A program made the translations under genes and the position numbers. Of a stretch of DNA of 64,000 nt, positions 41,696-51,571 are shown one piece after another. Source of the stretch: an uncultured Sphaerochaeta sp. (lineage in GTDB: Bacteria > Spirochaetota > Spirochaetia > Sphaerochaetales > Sphaerochaetaceae); assembly GCF_963676285.1 (NCBI RefSeq), contig NZ_OY781063.1, positions 2,542,001 through 2,606,000 on the forward strand, in the 5' to 3' direction. Below the pieces are notes generated by a model, which was not told the DNA's origin, did not search any database, and worked only from the letters and a program-made list of their open reading frames with translations. Position 1 is the first letter of the stretch. The number at the start of each line of letters is the position of its first letter.

Positions 41696-44600
41696 ATGGA
41701 CAATCTTTTGGGTACGTTGATCTATAAGATTACTGGTGATAGTACGGCCTTGGACAAGAATCTTGAATCATCAAGATCGAAGATTGAAAAGACCGGCATA
41801 TCGATTGAGAAAATGGGAGACCGGATCAAGCGTGTCTCCACTACCATCATTTCCGGTTACCTGATCAAGAGCCTGCTTAATGCATCAAGTCGTGTCGAGG
41901 AGCTTCAGAACAAGTTCGATACGGTGTTTGCCGGGATCGAGAATGATACGAATGCATGGGTACGCCAGTATGCCGATGCAACAAATCGGGGTATTACGGC
42001 AACCAAGGAATTCCTTGCAACCCAGCAGGACCTGAGAACCGGGTATGGCGATACCATAGAATCTGCAGCAAGGTATTCCCAGGCTGTAGTTGGTATCACT
42101 AATGACTTGGCGAGTTTCTCCAATGTGCCGGTTGCAGAAGCGATGGCTGCGATGCAGTCAGGATTGTCCTTCCAGTTCGAAGCTCTCCGACGGCTCGGTG
42201 TATCGCTCTCGGTTGCAACCATCAACCAGGGTGAATATGCCAAGGCTATTGGGAAGACTTGGGAGCAGATGTCCAATCTGGAAAAGCAGGAAGCCGTATT
42301 ATCCGGGGTGGTCAGCCAATCAAAGAACGCGTTGCACCAGGATGTCCAGCTTTGGAAGGAGTACAACTATACGGTAGGGGATGCAGCAAGGACATCGGAC
42401 AGCTTTGCCAACTCATCCCAGGGGGCACAGCAGCGCCTTGATGACCTGAAGGCTGAGCTCGGGGATGCTTTGATCCCGACGGCAACAGCCTTTCTCAATC
42501 TTGGCCTTGACATCATGCAGATGTTCAACGATTGGCCGGATGCTGCACAGTCAGCAACAGCTGCAGCCCTTGCCTTCGGGGTGGCGATGACCACAATAAC
42601 AGGGCCTGTCGGTATTGCCATTGGTTCCATTGCTGCTTTGACAGTCCTGATTAGCTCAGCGAAGGGTCCTAGCGAACAGCTTGCTGAGGCAACCGATAAA
42701 TTGGCTGAAGCCTCCTATGATTACAGTCAGATAACAAAGCAACTCACCAGCGATACAGAAAACATGAGCCAGGCTGAACGGACTCTGCTTGAAATCAGAC
42801 AACAGGCTGTGGCTGCAGAAGCATATACAGCTCTTGCTGAAGTTGCAAAAAAATATAAATCAACCTCAGATGAGATTGAGATAGCACTGGAAGAGATGTT
42901 GTTTGCCCAAGCTCAGATGGATGCCTATAAAATTGGAAAGAAAGGGAAGTCATTCGTCGATGAAATGCTGGAGAACCTTGGTGACAAGGACCAGCTGAGC
43001 AACTATGAGCAAACCCTGAGAAAGACTCTTTCTGTCCTTGCATCGGACTGGGAAGAAATCTCAGGAAGGCTCGATAAGAATTTGGAAAACGCTGCAAATA
43101 CATTCAAAGACAGGCAAGAGGTATACGAAACTGGAAATGCTGAACTTTCGGAAGCACTAGCTGCAACGGCCCAACTCTATAGGGATGGTCTGATTGATAT
43201 TGAATCCTATAAATATTCTGACAAAGAATTGTATGATCTCATTGTCAATCTTGCCTCTGCGATGACAGCAAAGACCGATGCAACCGAAGCTGATACAGAG
43301 GCTACAAAACAGGCCATCTTCGTAGCTAATGATTGGCAAACCAAGCTCAAGGAATTGAAGGCCGACCAAGCCGAAGAGGCTGGTAATTTCAAAGATGCCG
43401 CTTCCATCCGAATCAGTCTGTTGAAAGCGGAGAGGGAAGAGGCAATCCGCAAGCTTGCCTCTGATGCAAATCTCATTAATTCCGAGGAGGACGTTACTGC
43501 TCTTTCCATCGATGAATTGACCAAACGCATCATGGCAAATGCCGGGGCATGGGACGAACTGAAGGCACTCAATGCAGCCTTCATTTTGGAAACACAGCAA
43601 ATTAACAAGGAAGCAGATGAACAGCTATTGGAAGCTGATCAAGAGAAGGCAGATGCCCTTGCTGAAAATGCGAGAGAAGTTGCAGACATGTTGTCGGAAC
43701 AGGCTGCAGCATCCAAAAAAGCCGCAGCATCGGAGTGGGAACAGAAAGGTGAGTATGAGAAGGCTTATGCGCTCCGCCTTGGACTGCTGAACAAGGAACG
43801 GGATACTGCGCTTGCAGCCATGCAGGAGAAGGTGGATAAGGGAGAAGCCACAGAACAGGAGCTTCGCGACCTCAGAATCTACTATAGGAACGAAGCAATA
43901 GACATCGAGCTGGAGAAAAACAAGGCGATTGAGGAAGCGGACAAGAAGAAAGCAGAAACCCTTGCTGAGAATGCCAAGAAGATCTTGGAGGCTGACAAAA
44001 AGAAGGCAGACATCCTTGCCAAGAACGCGAAAAAAGTTACCGACATGCTGTCAGAACAGGCCGCCACTTCCAAGAAAACCGCAGCGTCCGAGTGGGAACA
44101 GAAAGGTGAGTATGAGAAGGCTTATGCGCTCCGCCTTGGACTGCTGAACAAGGAACGGGATACTGCGCTTGCAGCCATGCAGGAGAAGGTGGATAAGGGT
44201 GAAGCCACAGAACAGGAGCTTCGCGACCTCAGGATATATTATAGGAATGAGGCGATTGATATTGAGCTTGAAAAAAACAAGGCAATTGAAGAAGCGGACA
44301 AGAAGAAGACGGACACCCTTGCTGAGAATGCCAAGAAGATTTCAGATATGTTGCTTAGTCAATCCACTTCATCCAAGGAGTCTACAGCAACTGAATTGGA
44401 ACAAATCGGGAAGTTCAGGGATGCAGGTGCAATTCGGTTGGCTCTTATAGAGCAGGAACGAGACGCTGCCATCGCTGCCATGCAGGAGAAGGTGGATAAG
44501 GGTGAAGCAACCCAAAAGGAACTGGACGACCTTGGCATCTACTATGCAAACAAGCAGGTGCAACTACAGAAGGACCAAGCAGAGAAGACAAAGGATTTCT

Positions 44601-45379
44601 GGCTCGATGTGGTATCAACCGTATCAGGTACGATTAGCAATCTGAGCAGCGAGTTTTCAGCATTTCTGTCTTCACAGACTGATGCCAGGATTGACGCAAT
44701 TGACAAACAAACAGAAACCCAGCTTGCTGCCTTGGGTCTACAGGAAAAGAGTGCCATCGAGAAGCTGCAGGATGAGTATGATGCTGCAGTTGAGGCTGGT
44801 GACATGGAGCTTGCCCAGGAGAAGTCCAGGGCGATCGAGAAACAGCGTATAGAGGACGAGGCGGACAAGAAGAAGCAACAGCTCCAGATCGAGCAGGCAA
44901 AGCGCGAGAAGGAGCTCAATATCTTCACTGCGACAATCTCCATGCTGTCTGCCATCGTCAAAGCCTTGGCTGATCCAGGAGGTTGGGCAGGTGTTGGACT
45001 GTCTGTTGCTGCAGGGGTGACAGGTGCTCTCCAGATAGCAGCTATCCAGTCCCAACCATTGCCCTCATTTGCAGTGGGGGCTGAGAACATCCCGGAGGAT
45101 ATGCTTGCAGTTGTTCACCAGGGCGAAACAATTCTCCCCGCTCCAATGGCAGAGAGTGTCCGCAAGGGGGATGCTACATACGGACAAGGTTCGAATGTGA
45201 AAATAACCATCAACAACTATTCAGGTGCAGCGGTAACCCAAGAAGAGCGGGAAACCGATCAAGGACGGGAATACCTTATCTCCATAGGTAAGGCTGTTGA
45301 CAAGCAGATATCCGAGGGTCGGTATGACAGGTCCTTGGGCAATAGGTACGGAGTGAAGAAGGTAGGAATCCATGGATAA
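41696..45379 (+). CDS. Tape measure protein
   Basis: This 1227-residue protein sets tail length. N-terminal GTLIYKITGDSTALDKNLESS and a hydrophobic stretch (FGVAMTTITGPVGIAIGSIAALTVLI, with breaks) are typical. The middle is a long coiled coil with four related modules centred on EWEQKGEYEKAYALRLGLL and AAMQEKVDKGEA, two of them nearly identical in DNA. The C-terminal part has a second hydrophobic stretch and SFAVGAENIPEDMLAVVHQGET, found at ends of many tape measures. Length implies a tail on the order of 180 nm by the usual 0.15 nm per residue rule, so a siphovirus. Confidence 0.93.
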   Translation: MDNLLGTLIYKITGDSTALDKNLESSRSKIEKTGISIEKMGDRIKRVSTTIISGYLIKSLLNASSRVEELQNKFDTVFAGIENDTNAWVRQYADATNRGITATKEFLATQQDLRTGYGDTIESAARYSQAVVGITNDLASFSNVPVAEAMAAMQSGLSFQFEALRRLGVSLSVATINQGEYAKAIGKTWEQMSNLEKQEAVLSGVVSQSKNALHQDVQLWKEYNYTVGDAARTSDSFANSSQGAQQRLDDLKAELGDALIPTATAFLNLGLDIMQMFNDWPDAAQSATAAALAFGVAMTTITGPVGIAIGSIAALTVLISSAKGPSEQLAEATDKLAEASYDYSQITKQLTSDTENMSQAERTLLEIRQQAVAAEAYTALAEVAKKYKSTSDEIEIALEEMLFAQAQMDAYKIGKKGKSFVDEMLENLGDKDQLSNYEQTLRKTLSVLASDWEEISGRLDKNLENAANTFKDRQEVYETGNAELSEALAATAQLYRDGLIDIESYKYSDKELYDLIVNLASAMTAKTDATEADTEATKQAIFVANDWQTKLKELKADQAEEAGNFKDAASIRISLLKAEREEAIRKLASDANLINSEEDVTALSIDELTKRIMANAGAWDELKALNAAFILETQQINKEADEQLLEADQEKADALAENAREVADMLSEQAAASKKAAASEWEQKGEYEKAYALRLGLLNKERDTALAAMQEKVDKGEATEQELRDLRIYYRNEAIDIELEKNKAIEEADKKKAETLAENAKKILEADKKKADILAKNAKKVTDMLSEQAATSKKTAASEWEQKGEYEKAYALRLGLLNKERDTALAAMQEKVDKGEATEQELRDLRIYYRNEAIDIELEKNKAIEEADKKKTDTLAENAKKISDMLLSQSTSSKESTATELEQIGKFRDAGAIRLALIEQERDAAIAAMQEKVDKGEATQKELDDLGIYYANKQVQLQKDQAEKTKDFWLDVVSTVSGTISNLSSEFSAFLSSQTDARIDAIDKQTETQLAALGLQEKSAIEKLQDEYDAAVEAGDMELAQEKSRAIEKQRIEDEADKKKQQLQIEQAKREKELNIFTATISMLSAIVKALADPGGWAGVGLSVAAGVTGALQIAAIQSQPLPSFAVGAENIPEDMLAVVHQGETILPAPMAESVRKGDATYGQGSNVKITINNYSGAAVTQEERETDQGREYLISIGKAVDKQISEGRYDRSLGNRYGVKKVGIHG
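43733..44232 (+). repeat. 143-bp direct repeats inside the tape measure gene
   Basis: 43733-43875 and 44090-44232 differ at one base (A/T in GGG-GAAGCC) and are 357 bp apart. Diverged copies of the same module lie before and after. Unequal crossing-over between them would change tail length in steps of 119 codons. Confidence 0.85.
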
Positions 45380-45719
45380 CAAATACTGGCCACAGACAAT
45401 TCTTGGTCCCAACATCGGATGGGCAATGAACATGAAAGACAACCTGCTCAAGTTCGAACCTGAGCGCGGTCCTGCAAAGACACGGCGTTTGCGATCTGCC
45501 AGGATCATGGAGCTTTCCACTACCCTGATGCTTGATGATTCACAGCTCACGGCTTTCATGAATTGGCATCATGATGACTTGGCTGATGGTTCGCTAGCAT
45601 TTATATATGATGATTTCGTGACCGACGAGCAGGTGACTGCCAAGATCATCAGTTGGTCATCGAAGCAGGTAAAGCCAGGAGAGCATGAAGCATCACTGAA
45701 ATTGGAGGTGTACCTATGA
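45372..45719 (+). CDS. Distal tail protein, unknown family
   Basis: This 115-residue protein (GWAMNMKDNLLKFEPERGPAK cut short; MELSTTLMLDDSQLTAFMNW) lies between tape measure and DUF1833 genes, where lambda-like tails encode tip proteins such as gpM. Assigned by place only. Confidence 0.65.
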   Translation: MDNKYWPQTILGPNIGWAMNMKDNLLKFEPERGPAKTRRLRSARIMELSTTLMLDDSQLTAFMNWHHDDLADGSLAFIYDDFVTDEQVTAKIISWSSKQVKPGEHEASLKLEVYL

Positions 45720-46177
45720 TTACTCTTTCAACCAAGCAAGAGATCTTGGCACCCTCTTCTGAGAAGATTTTCTGCAATGTGCTGAAAATTATTGGCACTG
45801 GTTTCGTTTTCAGATTCATCGACAACAATGAGCAGGCTGTCATCAGTGGTGAGGAGTTTCTTCCCAAAGGCTTCGACTATACTCCAGCAGATCCCCAGGC
45901 TGATGATGCAACCAGCAACATAAAGATTGAGGATATCGATAGGCAGATTATACAGGCACTGCAGGAAACACTGGATCCTGTAACTGTTTCTGTCGGGCTG
46001 ATCCAGTTTGATGTTCCTGATACGTATCTGGAAAATCCTGTTGAGTTCATGCTTGATTCTGTATCAGCACCTGGGGATGGAAGCGTTATACTGGAACTGG
46101 CAAAGAAAGGACTGCTTGGATACACAGCCTCAGGAACCGCCTATGATGCAACCAATTTCCCCGGACTTTTCGGATGA
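45716..46177 (+). CDS. DUF1833-type tail tip protein
   Basis: This 153-residue protein has FLPKGFDYTPADPQADDATS, then IKIEDIDRQIIQALQETLDP and VEFMLDSVSA, the layout of DUF1833 proteins (equivalent to gpL of lambda). Overlaps neighbours by four bases. Confidence 0.78.
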   Translation: MITLSTKQEILAPSSEKIFCNVLKIIGTGFVFRFIDNNEQAVISGEEFLPKGFDYTPADPQADDATSNIKIEDIDRQIIQALQETLDPVTVSVGLIQFDVPDTYLENPVEFMLDSVSAPGDGSVILELAKKGLLGYTASGTAYDATNFPGLFG

Positions 46178-46527
46178 ATATCCAGGAGTACCTTGCCATT
46201 CCATACTCTGAAAATGGCAGGACAGAGCAAGGCTCCGACTGCTACGGACTTGTGAGGGTGATACTTCAAAATGAGTTAAAGATTGAGCTTCCTGCTTTCT
46301 CCTATGTGAGGGACCAAGCATCCTTGGATGATGCGATCGAAGGATTCCGGGAAGTGGATTCTCCCCAGGACTACGACATTGTGTACATGAAAGGTTTCAA
46401 CTACCTGCTGCATGTAGGGGTCTGGTTCAAGGGTGGAATCATCCACATGACTGCTTCCGGGGCTTCTTATCAGAAAGCCTCGGTGCTGAAGAAAAGGATC
46501 TTGGCTTACTACAGGCCTCGGAAGTAA
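46174..46527 (+). CDS. NlpC/P60-type tail tip peptidase
   Basis: This 117-residue cysteine peptidase has GSDCYGLVRVIL with the nucleophile Cys, LLHVGVW with the His, and a following polar residue in IHMTASG. It resembles the C-terminal half of lambda gpK. It probably cuts peptidoglycan peptides at entry. It is the only recognisable cell-wall hydrolase in the prophage. Confidence 0.85.
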   Translation: MNIQEYLAIPYSENGRTEQGSDCYGLVRVILQNELKIELPAFSYVRDQASLDDAIEGFREVDSPQDYDIVYMKGFNYLLHVGVWFKGGIIHMTASGASYQKASVLKKRILAYYRPRK

Positions 46528-46555
46528 CAATCGCTCAAAATGCTACCCTGTATGC

Positions 46556-49500
46556 ATGAAGATACGCATCCAGAAGAACCTGTTTACTGGCGAGTATGCA
46601 GACCATTTATTCAAGGGCAGTGCCTCCATTGGTGAGCTGCTTGATCAATATCAGTGCTCTCCTGAGAGCCAAGTGTTCCTGAACGGTGAGATTGTTGCAG
46701 ACTTGCACACTATTGCTGGTGACGGGGATTTTATTGTTGTAAGGCAAGTGCCCAAAGATCCAGTGACTATTGCTATGACTGTTTCAATCGTGCTAGGGGT
46801 TGGCGGATTGGTGCTTGGTGGAGTCATGCTCTACAAAGCCCTTACAGCTAATCCCGGTCTTCCAAAGATCCAGACATCTCCCTCCCTAAGGGGTTCAACG
46901 AATTCAGCCAGAAAGGGGGAGCGGTTGCCGATTCTGCTTGGGCATTGGCGTATCTATCCTGATCATGCATCGTTGCCCTATTCCAGGTATGCGGATAATA
47001 ACCAGTTCTTTGTCCAGCAATTCTGCTTCGGCTACTCAGACGTGACCTTGGACATGGATACCGCCAAGATCGGGGACACCCTGATCAGCAAGTACACCGG
47101 GGTGCAGACAAGCCTTACCCCTAGCACCCTTTACGCGGCAAGAGTCATAGAGAGCCAGATAGGGGTTGAGCTTTCCAATGACGGTACAGCTACTCCCATC
47201 GAGAGAACCACCTCAAGCGGTACTACCAAGATCAACGTAGGGGTAATTGCTCCCAGTGGCATCTACAAATACAACGGATCTGACAAGGAGTCCACTGTCA
47301 TCGGGGTGAAGATTGAATGGCGTATCCCAGATGGAACCTGGAATGTGTTTGCTGATGAGTCACTTACCCTGAATGTGAGTAGGTGGAGAAAGATGTACGA
47401 GATTACTCCATCCGGTTCTGCCGATGGATCCTATGATATTAGGGTTTCTAGAACGAACAAGGCAGGATCCACTACATCTTACAATGACACTATCTACTTC
47501 GATGTTCTCCAGAGCTATACAAAGAACCAGAATGATGACAGTACAATACCTGTTTTGAACCCATCGAATCTCCGTTTACTGGCTGTTGATATCAAGGCAA
47601 CCGACCAGCTGAATGGGACCATCGACAGCATCAATGTTGAAGGTACTCTTAATACCAGAGTATGGGATGGTGTCGATACCGGTTCTGCACACTGGACAAC
47701 TGCTGCTACCAGGAACCCTGCTGCAGCCATCCTGTACCTGCTGACAAACTCCAAGGTCAATCCGAGACCGGTTGCCGATACCCAGATTGTCTGGGATGAG
47801 TTTGAGGAATTCTATCAGTACTGCGAGGATCAGGGATTCCATTGTGATGCCTGGATTACTGGGGACTACACCATAGGGCAACTCATCGACTTGATTGCAC
47901 AGAGCAACATGGCTGAGATTCGTCGGTCTGCTGATTCAGTCGGCATTATAATTGACAAGATCAATCCATACATTGCCCAGATGTTCACCCCATTAAATGC
48001 TGCAGGATTCTCCATGAAGAAAGATTTTTCATCACCTACCGAGGTGCTCAACCTGAAATTTGTTGATGCGTCGATAGGGTATGAAGAATCAGAGAGAAAC
48101 GTCAGTATCGTCAATGATTCTATTGTCTTCGACCGCGTACTGACAGACGAAGATGAGAGTACGGAGATTACTCTCTTCGGCGTTACGGATCCTGCTCATG
48201 TCGCCAAGGTAGGCCGGTATAGGCTTCTCGAAATTACCAGGAGAAAGCGGACGTTCAGCTGGTCTTGTGATATCGAAGGTATACTCTGCACCCGGGGTGA
48301 CGTTGTTCTCCTGAGCAATGACAAGTTTCTGCTAGGGACTGGGGAAGGAAGGGTCTCGGGGGTCATAAGGAATGCAGAGGGGTTGATTACCGCAATCGAA
48401 CTTGATAGCGAAATCGACATGGTGGCTGGTAACTACTATGGCATCAGGATTCGTACTATTGACCATATCCTTGGATCATATGAGATCGTCAATGCTGAGA
48501 GCTCGAAACGCTTGCTCCAGCTTAAAACTCCTATCGATGAAACCATCGTGATCGGTGATCTGGTAGCCGTGGGTGTACTCCAGAGAGAGAACCTAAAGGT
48601 ACTCATAACCGAGATTACCCAGGATACAAACCGAGTCTGTAAGATCAGTGGGATAGAATATGCTGAGGAAATTTATACGGATGGGACGGTAATTCCTGCG
48701 TATCAATCAGGGCTGTCAGTCATCAGAGAGCGAGCATTATCAATCAAAGTTCCAACTTACCCCCCGGGGACCAATCCTTCCATCAATGTAAACGCAAAGA
48801 CCGCCTTGCTGAAGCCAGGAACGATTGATGAACGTGAGGACTTTGCGGTGAAGATTACCACCGGACAGGTGGATGAGGAGGGGGCCTGGGATATTGCCCC
48901 CGAGTTCTACATCAAGACTGGTGAGGATTACCTCCTCGCAATAGACAACAACTTCATAGACTCAGCTGACGATTCAATCAAGAAGCGTGCACTGATCATG
49001 GGTAACGGGGATTTGGCAGTAACCAACAAGCACATCTATATGAGGAACGCGATTGCTGATGGTATGTCTGCCACCCGATGCAACCTACGGGGTAATTTCG
49101 AAACTGAAATCCTTATCAATCCCGCCTTGGTTGCCCAGCCTTCCTCAAGGGCTATTACCTCCCTGCAGACACTGAAGGTCCAACAGAAAAGCCTTGCCTA
49201 TGACTTGTGCATCTGGGCGCAGGCGAATGGGATAGGGTTCAACAATCTGTACCGGTGTGAGGTCAGCGAGGAGCCGGATGTTGGTTGGGTGATGTTTGCT
49301 GCCAATACAGCATTGGGGACATGGGGAAGCAGTGAGATTGAGTGTTTTGTCTATTTCTATGGGGATACGGGGGATTCTCTGTATCGGTGTTCGTCTAAGT
49401 GCACGTATGAGGCTTATACAGTCCAGAACGAATGGATTTTCGGATGGCCCTGGTTTGGGACACATACCGAGTACCATTGGGTAACGTATGGCTCCCTCAG

Positions 49501-49840
49501 TGGTCTGATTGATACGGATTATGAAGAGGATGATGGGACAGTCAGTAGGGGAATCGGATTCTCCGTTGCCCCTGTACAAGCGATTGATCCGTCCTCCATC
49601 AACATTGACATACCCGGATATGGGGTGGACCTGAGAAACAACACAGATGTAACTGTTGACGGGGTCACCTGTGATGGCTTCTCTGAGGATGGTGGACAAT
49701 CCATGGCCTTTCGTTGTTACTTTGGTTCTGACTATGACCTGTATATGAAGAAGCTTCCTGGCAATGATACTGCCACTGTCGAGTCTCTTGCCTCCGGGGC
49801 TCTATACCGGGGTGCCGGTGGCGCGTTGTATGTAAAATAA
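46556..49840 (+). CDS. Host-specificity tail tip protein (J-like)
   Basis: This 1094-residue protein has a gpI-like start (EIVADLHTIAGDGDFIVVRQ), a hydrophobic segment (VTIAMTVSIVLGVGGLVLGGVML) and then the J core: KGERLPILLGHWRIYPDHAS, long beta-rich tip domains and a phage-tail_3-like block (FHCDAWITGDYTIGQLIDLI). The fusion of gpI-like and J-like parts is common. The C-terminal 300 residues probably bind the host receptor and have many aromatic residues. Confidence 0.88.
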   Translation: MKIRIQKNLFTGEYADHLFKGSASIGELLDQYQCSPESQVFLNGEIVADLHTIAGDGDFIVVRQVPKDPVTIAMTVSIVLGVGGLVLGGVMLYKALTANPGLPKIQTSPSLRGSTNSARKGERLPILLGHWRIYPDHASLPYSRYADNNQFFVQQFCFGYSDVTLDMDTAKIGDTLISKYTGVQTSLTPSTLYAARVIESQIGVELSNDGTATPIERTTSSGTTKINVGVIAPSGIYKYNGSDKESTVIGVKIEWRIPDGTWNVFADESLTLNVSRWRKMYEITPSGSADGSYDIRVSRTNKAGSTTSYNDTIYFDVLQSYTKNQNDDSTIPVLNPSNLRLLAVDIKATDQLNGTIDSINVEGTLNTRVWDGVDTGSAHWTTAATRNPAAAILYLLTNSKVNPRPVADTQIVWDEFEEFYQYCEDQGFHCDAWITGDYTIGQLIDLIAQSNMAEIRRSADSVGIIIDKINPYIAQMFTPLNAAGFSMKKDFSSPTEVLNLKFVDASIGYEESERNVSIVNDSIVFDRVLTDEDESTEITLFGVTDPAHVAKVGRYRLLEITRRKRTFSWSCDIEGILCTRGDVVLLSNDKFLLGTGEGRVSGVIRNAEGLITAIELDSEIDMVAGNYYGIRIRTIDHILGSYEIVNAESSKRLLQLKTPIDETIVIGDLVAVGVLQRENLKVLITEITQDTNRVCKISGIEYAEEIYTDGTVIPAYQSGLSVIRERALSIKVPTYPPGTNPSINVNAKTALLKPGTIDEREDFAVKITTGQVDEEGAWDIAPEFYIKTGEDYLLAIDNNFIDSADDSIKKRALIMGNGDLAVTNKHIYMRNAIADGMSATRCNLRGNFETEILINPALVAQPSSRAITSLQTLKVQQKSLAYDLCIWAQANGIGFNNLYRCEVSEEPDVGWVMFAANTALGTWGSSEIECFVYFYGDTGDSLYRCSSKCTYEAYTVQNEWIFGWPWFGTHTEYHWVTYGSLSGLIDTDYEEDDGTVSRGIGFSVAPVQAIDPSSINIDIPGYGVDLRNNTDVTVDGVTCDGFSEDGGQSMAFRCYFGSDYDLYMKKLPGNDTATVESLASGALYRGAGGALYVK

Positions 49841-49886
49841 ACACTGTTTAACAGGTGTTTACTAGGTGGTAAAAGGGGTTTAAACG

Positions 49887-50291
49887 ATGTTTATTAAGAT
49901 GAACAAGAGTGGACTGTATGTGGTCAGTGACTATCTTCCGGATGATGCGGTAGAGGTGTCTGTCGAGGAGTACGGCAGGGCAATGAAACCGACTGCAGCA
50001 CAGAGAAGGCGGGATTTTCTGCTTCGCTCTGTATACCTCAAGGACAAGAAACGATTTCTATTTGAGACCTTGAGGGCTCAGCTCAAGGAAGATGGATCAT
50101 ATGAGGAAGATCCTGATAATCCTTTTTATCAAGGCATGACTGTAGATGAAATGCAACTGGAATATGCCAAGTATGTAGGGGATGACGATGAGAGGGCTGC
50201 AGCAATCCTGGAAGCCAAGCGAGCTGCCAAGGAGTACATCAGGGACCTGGTGGATAGACTGGCTTTCTATAATGAATGGGAAGAAGAATAA
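49887..50291 (+). CDS. Tail-associated protein, unknown
   Basis: This 134-residue charged, mostly helical protein (PTAAQRRRDFLLRSVYLKDK, AAAILEAKRAAKEYIRDLVD) is not recognised. It follows the tip gene after a 46-bp gap rich in GTTTA motifs. It could be a tail fibre assembly or attachment factor. Confidence 0.6.
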   Translation: MFIKMNKSGLYVVSDYLPDDAVEVSVEEYGRAMKPTAAQRRRDFLLRSVYLKDKKRFLFETLRAQLKEDGSYEEDPDNPFYQGMTVDEMQLEYAKYVGDDDERAAAILEAKRAAKEYIRDLVDRLAFYNEWEEE

Positions 50292-50359
50292 GGGCAAAGA
50301 AATTAAGGATGGTCTTCGCCTCCATTGTGCTGTACCATTAGCATGATTTGGAGGTGACT

Positions 50360-50953
50360 ATGTGGCCCAATTTTACAGTTAGGATATTTCAGGATACAGA
50401 TACTCAGCAATTAATTGCACAATATGCATCTTCTTTTTCGATAGTAATTGCTTCCTTCATTGCTGCTAGTCTAGCTGGGAAAAAAGATAGAACAGAAATC
50501 AAGCATAAGAAACAATATATCTTGGCTTTATTGGAAACATTTAAGAATTCAGGAATCACCCTTTCCCAAATGACTTTACAAAGTGATGCATTTGAATTGG
50601 ATATATACAGAACGTTCTTTATAAAATCTGGTGCGACAGTAATGAAAATGATTGGTGAAGAATTCAAATATTTTATCACTTCTTTCCACCAATATTCACT
50701 ATCAGACATTCAGTCTCTTGAGGTTGTCTATCGTTCAGCTTTTGAAAAGACTGATGAATTTAGGATCAAGAATCTTACAAGCGAATCCAGAAAGGCTTTC
50801 ATTGAGTCAATTGATTCAATAATTGAGATAATATCGGATATAATTCTAGTTCAGAGAAAATTTTCTAAGCCAATCCCTATCAGAAATATCTTGATATTTT
50901 TCTATGGTCTGGAACTGAGACTCAAGAAGATAAGAGTATTGAAAACAAAGTAG
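50360..50953 (+). CDS. Membrane-anchored cargo protein 1, unknown
   Basis: This 197-residue protein has one N-terminal helix (SSFSIVIASFIAASLAG) followed by a mainly helical cytoplasmic part. AT-rich compared with the tail genes. GGAGG lies ahead of ATG 50360. First of three membrane proteins inserted between tail genes, so likely a moron acquired by transfer. Confidence 0.65.
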   Translation: MWPNFTVRIFQDTDTQQLIAQYASSFSIVIASFIAASLAGKKDRTEIKHKKQYILALLETFKNSGITLSQMTLQSDAFELDIYRTFFIKSGATVMKMIGEEFKYFITSFHQYSLSDIQSLEVVYRSAFEKTDEFRIKNLTSESRKAFIESIDSIIEIISDIILVQRKFSKPIPIRNILIFFYGLELRLKKIRVLKTK

Positions 50954-51005
50954 AATACTAATTGGTTTAGATTTGAGAATCTTCTATGAATCCAAGGAGG
51001 CAACT

Positions 51006-51566
51006 ATGAGTGTTTGGATGAATAATAACCAAGGTCTAATAATGGCACTTCTCACTCTTGTGTATGTCCTCGCGACAATCGTGATAATGTTATACAACCA
51101 TAAAGCAATTAAGGAAGCTCGTATTTCGAGGGAGTCGGAAACTAGGCCATACATTTTCGGTCAGTTCCTTATTGTATCGGATTATAACCGTCATATCGAT
51201 TTCCAGTTCAGGAATGCAGGAAGGTCTGGTGCTGTAATCAAGAAATTTTCGATTGATCCCCCGTTAGAGGTGAATAAAACATCGGAAGGAATAGATAGTA
51301 TCAATAATTTGTTTATCGGTCCAAACCAGGTTTTTACTATTATGCTTAATAGTGTTGTTGAAGATGTACTCGACAAGAATTATTCAATTCATCTTGAATA
51401 TCAACCAGTTGGCTCAAGAAAGATATATTCTGAGACATATAATTTACCTATGAACACTTTTAAACTTCGTGGGTTTTCAAAACTGACAAATACTGGTAAT
51501 ACAACTTTAGAAAATGAGTTAATGAATATTTCAAGCATATTGTCTTCAATGAATAAGAGGATCTAG
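51006..51566 (+). CDS. Membrane-anchored cargo protein 2, unknown
   Basis: This 186-residue protein has an N-terminal helix (LIMALLTLVYVLATIVIMLY), a basic turn and then a beta-rich domain (SETRPYIFGQFLIVSDYNRH, IDFQFRNAGRSGAVIKKFSI). The HIDFQFRNAG region resembles membrane-anchored Ig-like domains of unknown bacterial proteins. AAGGAGG precedes ATG 51006. Probably cotranscribed with cargo 1. Confidence 0.65.
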   Translation: MSVWMNNNQGLIMALLTLVYVLATIVIMLYNHKAIKEARISRESETRPYIFGQFLIVSDYNRHIDFQFRNAGRSGAVIKKFSIDPPLEVNKTSEGIDSINNLFIGPNQVFTIMLNSVVEDVLDKNYSIHLEYQPVGSRKIYSETYNLPMNTFKLRGFSKLTNTGNTTLENELMNISSILSSMNKRI

Positions 51567-51571
51567 ATTCT

